Origin: JAAYDI01 sp052034005
GTDB lineage: Bacteria; Planctomycetota; Planctomycetia; Pirellulales; Pirellulaceae
Assembly: GCA_052034005.1 (NCBI GenBank)
Contig: JBPOJB010000025.1
Location: 60,851-124,850 of the forward strand
Direction of reading: 5' to 3'
Length of the DNA stretch: 64,000 bases
Shown piece by piece: positions 62,853 through 64,000 of this stretch. Numbering within the stretch: the stretch's first letter is position 1; each line of letters opens with the position of its first letter. The notes beneath the pieces are model-generated. The model had not been told where the DNA came from, made no database searches, and worked only from the letters and a program-made list of their open reading frames with translations. Both the position numbers and the translations under genes were made by a program.

Positions 62853-63892
62853 GGTGTGTCCTCCGGCTGCGGTGCCTGGGAGGAGGCTTCCTCGCTCTCG
62901 CCATCTCCATCCAGTCCGCCGTCACTGATGATGAATTTTACAGGTGGTTCCACCTCGCGCAGTGAATTGAGGCAGGTGAACTCCTCCCAGCGTTCCATGC
63001 CGGGACTGTGCAGCAGGCTGACGGTGGTGCCTTTCTTCGCGCCCCCTTCGCCGTACGGTTGCGTGTAGGTGAGCGTCCGCCCGCCCGCCGTGTTCTGCGC
63101 CTCTGCCTGCCAGACATCGGCCTTGCTCAAGAGTTCCGCGCGGCAGAAGTCGCCGGTCCGGGGACCATCACCGATCAGCTCAGCACGCTTGGCCACCGTA
63201 TCGATCGCCTCCTGCACATACGGGTCCGCCGTAGTCACGCGGGAGGCCGACTCGTTGGGATTGAACTCGGTTCCCCGCAGCCGCACCAAGGACACGAGCA
63301 GTCCCGCCAAACCGCGCTGCAGTGCACCCGGTGAGAACGGAGTGACCGACAGCGGCTCCACATGCTTGTAGAACGTCGCGTGGTAGTGCTCGAAGGTTTC
63401 ATAGTGCGACAGGTCGCGAGGTCTGGCCCAGTTGAACACCGTGCAGACAAGGCCCGGATGGGCGCGGCCCACGCGGCTGGTGGCCTGAATGTACTCGGCC
63501 GTGGCCTTGGGCTGACCGGCGACCACCATCAGCCCCAGCCGCCGCACATCCACGCCCACGGAGATCATGTTGGTGGCCAGCAGCACGTCGAGCGGCTTTT
63601 TGGGGATGTTTTGGTAGTCCTTTTTCTTGAAGGCTTCCTTGCGTCGCTCCTCCATCTCGGGGTCGAAGCCCGACTCCAAGCGGTCCAGGATCTGCGGAAT
63701 ATCCTCCGACCGCATGCGGCTCGTCAGCTCGGCCAGATAGTCGTTGCCAAAATACCGCTTCGCCAGCCCGCGCCGATCCTGTGACCGACACCGAGTGAAC
63801 ACGTCGTCGTCCACCAGACGCCGCATCCCTCCGAGTTCCCGCATTGAGTTGAAGTACCCGACCACGGTCATCCACCAGGGCGATTGCACCAA
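62849..63892 (-). pseudogene. drmA: DISARM helicase DrmA, 5'-truncated (C-terminal part only)
   Basis: 347 residues from TTG 63892. They correspond to the C-terminal helicase half: WWMTVVGYFNSMRELGG opens the fragment, then LDVLLATNMISVGVDV (motif V) and EYIQATSRVGR (motif VI), then the C-terminal region. Full DrmA proteins have over 1000 residues with Walker A/B in the missing part. Directly upstream in the same frame is a stop (63896-63898) ending a different reading frame. So either drmA lost its 5' half by deletion, an element inserted here, or the assembly is joined wrongly. It still overlaps drmB as ATGA. Confidence 0.85.
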
Positions 63893-63895
63893 AAA

Positions 63896-64000
63896 TCATT
63901 TCCCCACAAGGACTTCCGTAAGATACTCGTCGTTCAACGCGGCGGCCAGCCGTTTGTTCTTGATGCCGACCTTCTTCGTCTGATTGTTCTTCAACAGGCT
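63896..64000 (-). CDS. C-terminal end of an unidentified gene (5' part outside window)
   Basis: 34 codons, basic and helical (KKVGIKNKRLAAALNDEY), ending LVGK and TGA at 63896-63898. In the same frame as the drmA fragment, separated only by this stop and two codons. Not recognisable as helicase. In class 1 DISARM loci a DNA methylase and a SNF2 helicase gene precede drmA, so it might be one of these, but this is a guess. Confidence 0.5.
   Translation of the reverse strand, partial: SLLKNNQTKKVGIKNKRLAAALNDEYLTEVLVGK

Overview
The window is high-GC bacterial DNA and almost certainly planctomycetal. The signs are a secreted protease with the planctomycete-type N-terminal LESRIVLS motif, GEVED repeats, a PEP-CTERM protein, a DUF1570-type zincin lipoprotein, a WPTWRGD-type PQQ-propeller protein, a Tat-exported DegT-like aminotransferase, and several secreted caspase-like (peptidase C14) proteins joined to formylglycine-generating-enzyme (FGE-sulfatase/SUMF1) domains. 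Peptidoglycan (murB, murE), lipid A (lpxL-like) and flagellar motor (motA, motB) genes show a diderm, motile, wall-bearing cell.

Positions 1-46540 are mostly core genome. In order: a giant secreted subtilase (runs off the left edge), a PEP-CTERM protein, a Tat-DegT protein, tRNA-Ser(GCT), an M28 peptidase with two PDZ domains, a tight minus-strand block cinA - PQQ propeller - cyclophilin - secreted hypothetical, a copper P-type ATPase, murB and an ftsQ-like gene, csrA, an isochorismatase-fold hydrolase, hslV-hslU-tsaE, thiL, a DegP/HtrA-like protease, a proline-rich lipoprotein, an SDR reductase, a murE-like ligase, ptsN-like gene - receiver-like gene - rimO - pgsA - CPBP protease, a Gfo/Idh oxidoreductase, an LpxL-like acyltransferase, a GNAT, a zincin lipoprotein, motB/motA, ispG, a GH88 hydrolase, trmL and a terpene-cyclase-fold protein.

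At 46542-46615 lies a tRNA-Met(CAT) with the initiator-type C1:A72 mismatch. Everything to its right is accessory: weakly coding DNA, small unknown genes each followed by one copy of a ~75-bp repeat, and then from 49477 a dense defence-like region.

The main discovery is a complete diversity-generating retroelement (DGR) at 49477-59504. It has two variable proteins, each ending in a 129-bp variable repeat (VR1 51076-51204, VR2 57581-57709), an HRDC-domain accessory gene, a reverse transcriptase with YMDD, and one template repeat (TR 59376-59504) overlapping the RT stop codon. VR1 differs from TR at 13 positions and VR2 at 16 positions where TR has adenine, in each case to any other base; only one shared difference falls on a non-adenine, at the 3' end where IMH and IMH* differ. 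The first variable protein is a secreted caspase-FGE fusion; the second has lost the catalytic part of the caspase. Between them lie three more caspase-fold genes: one a pseudo-caspase (His and Cys both replaced) also cut by an in-frame TAG, one DUF4384-C14 protein and one C14-CsgG-like protein.

Convergent to the DGR, on the minus strand, are drmC, drmB and the 3' part of drmA, the core of a DISARM anti-phage system. drmA is 5'-truncated: its frame begins abruptly at 63892, right after the end of an unrelated reading frame. The right part of the window therefore combines hypervariable caspase proteins with a (probably damaged) DISARM locus next to a tRNA gene.
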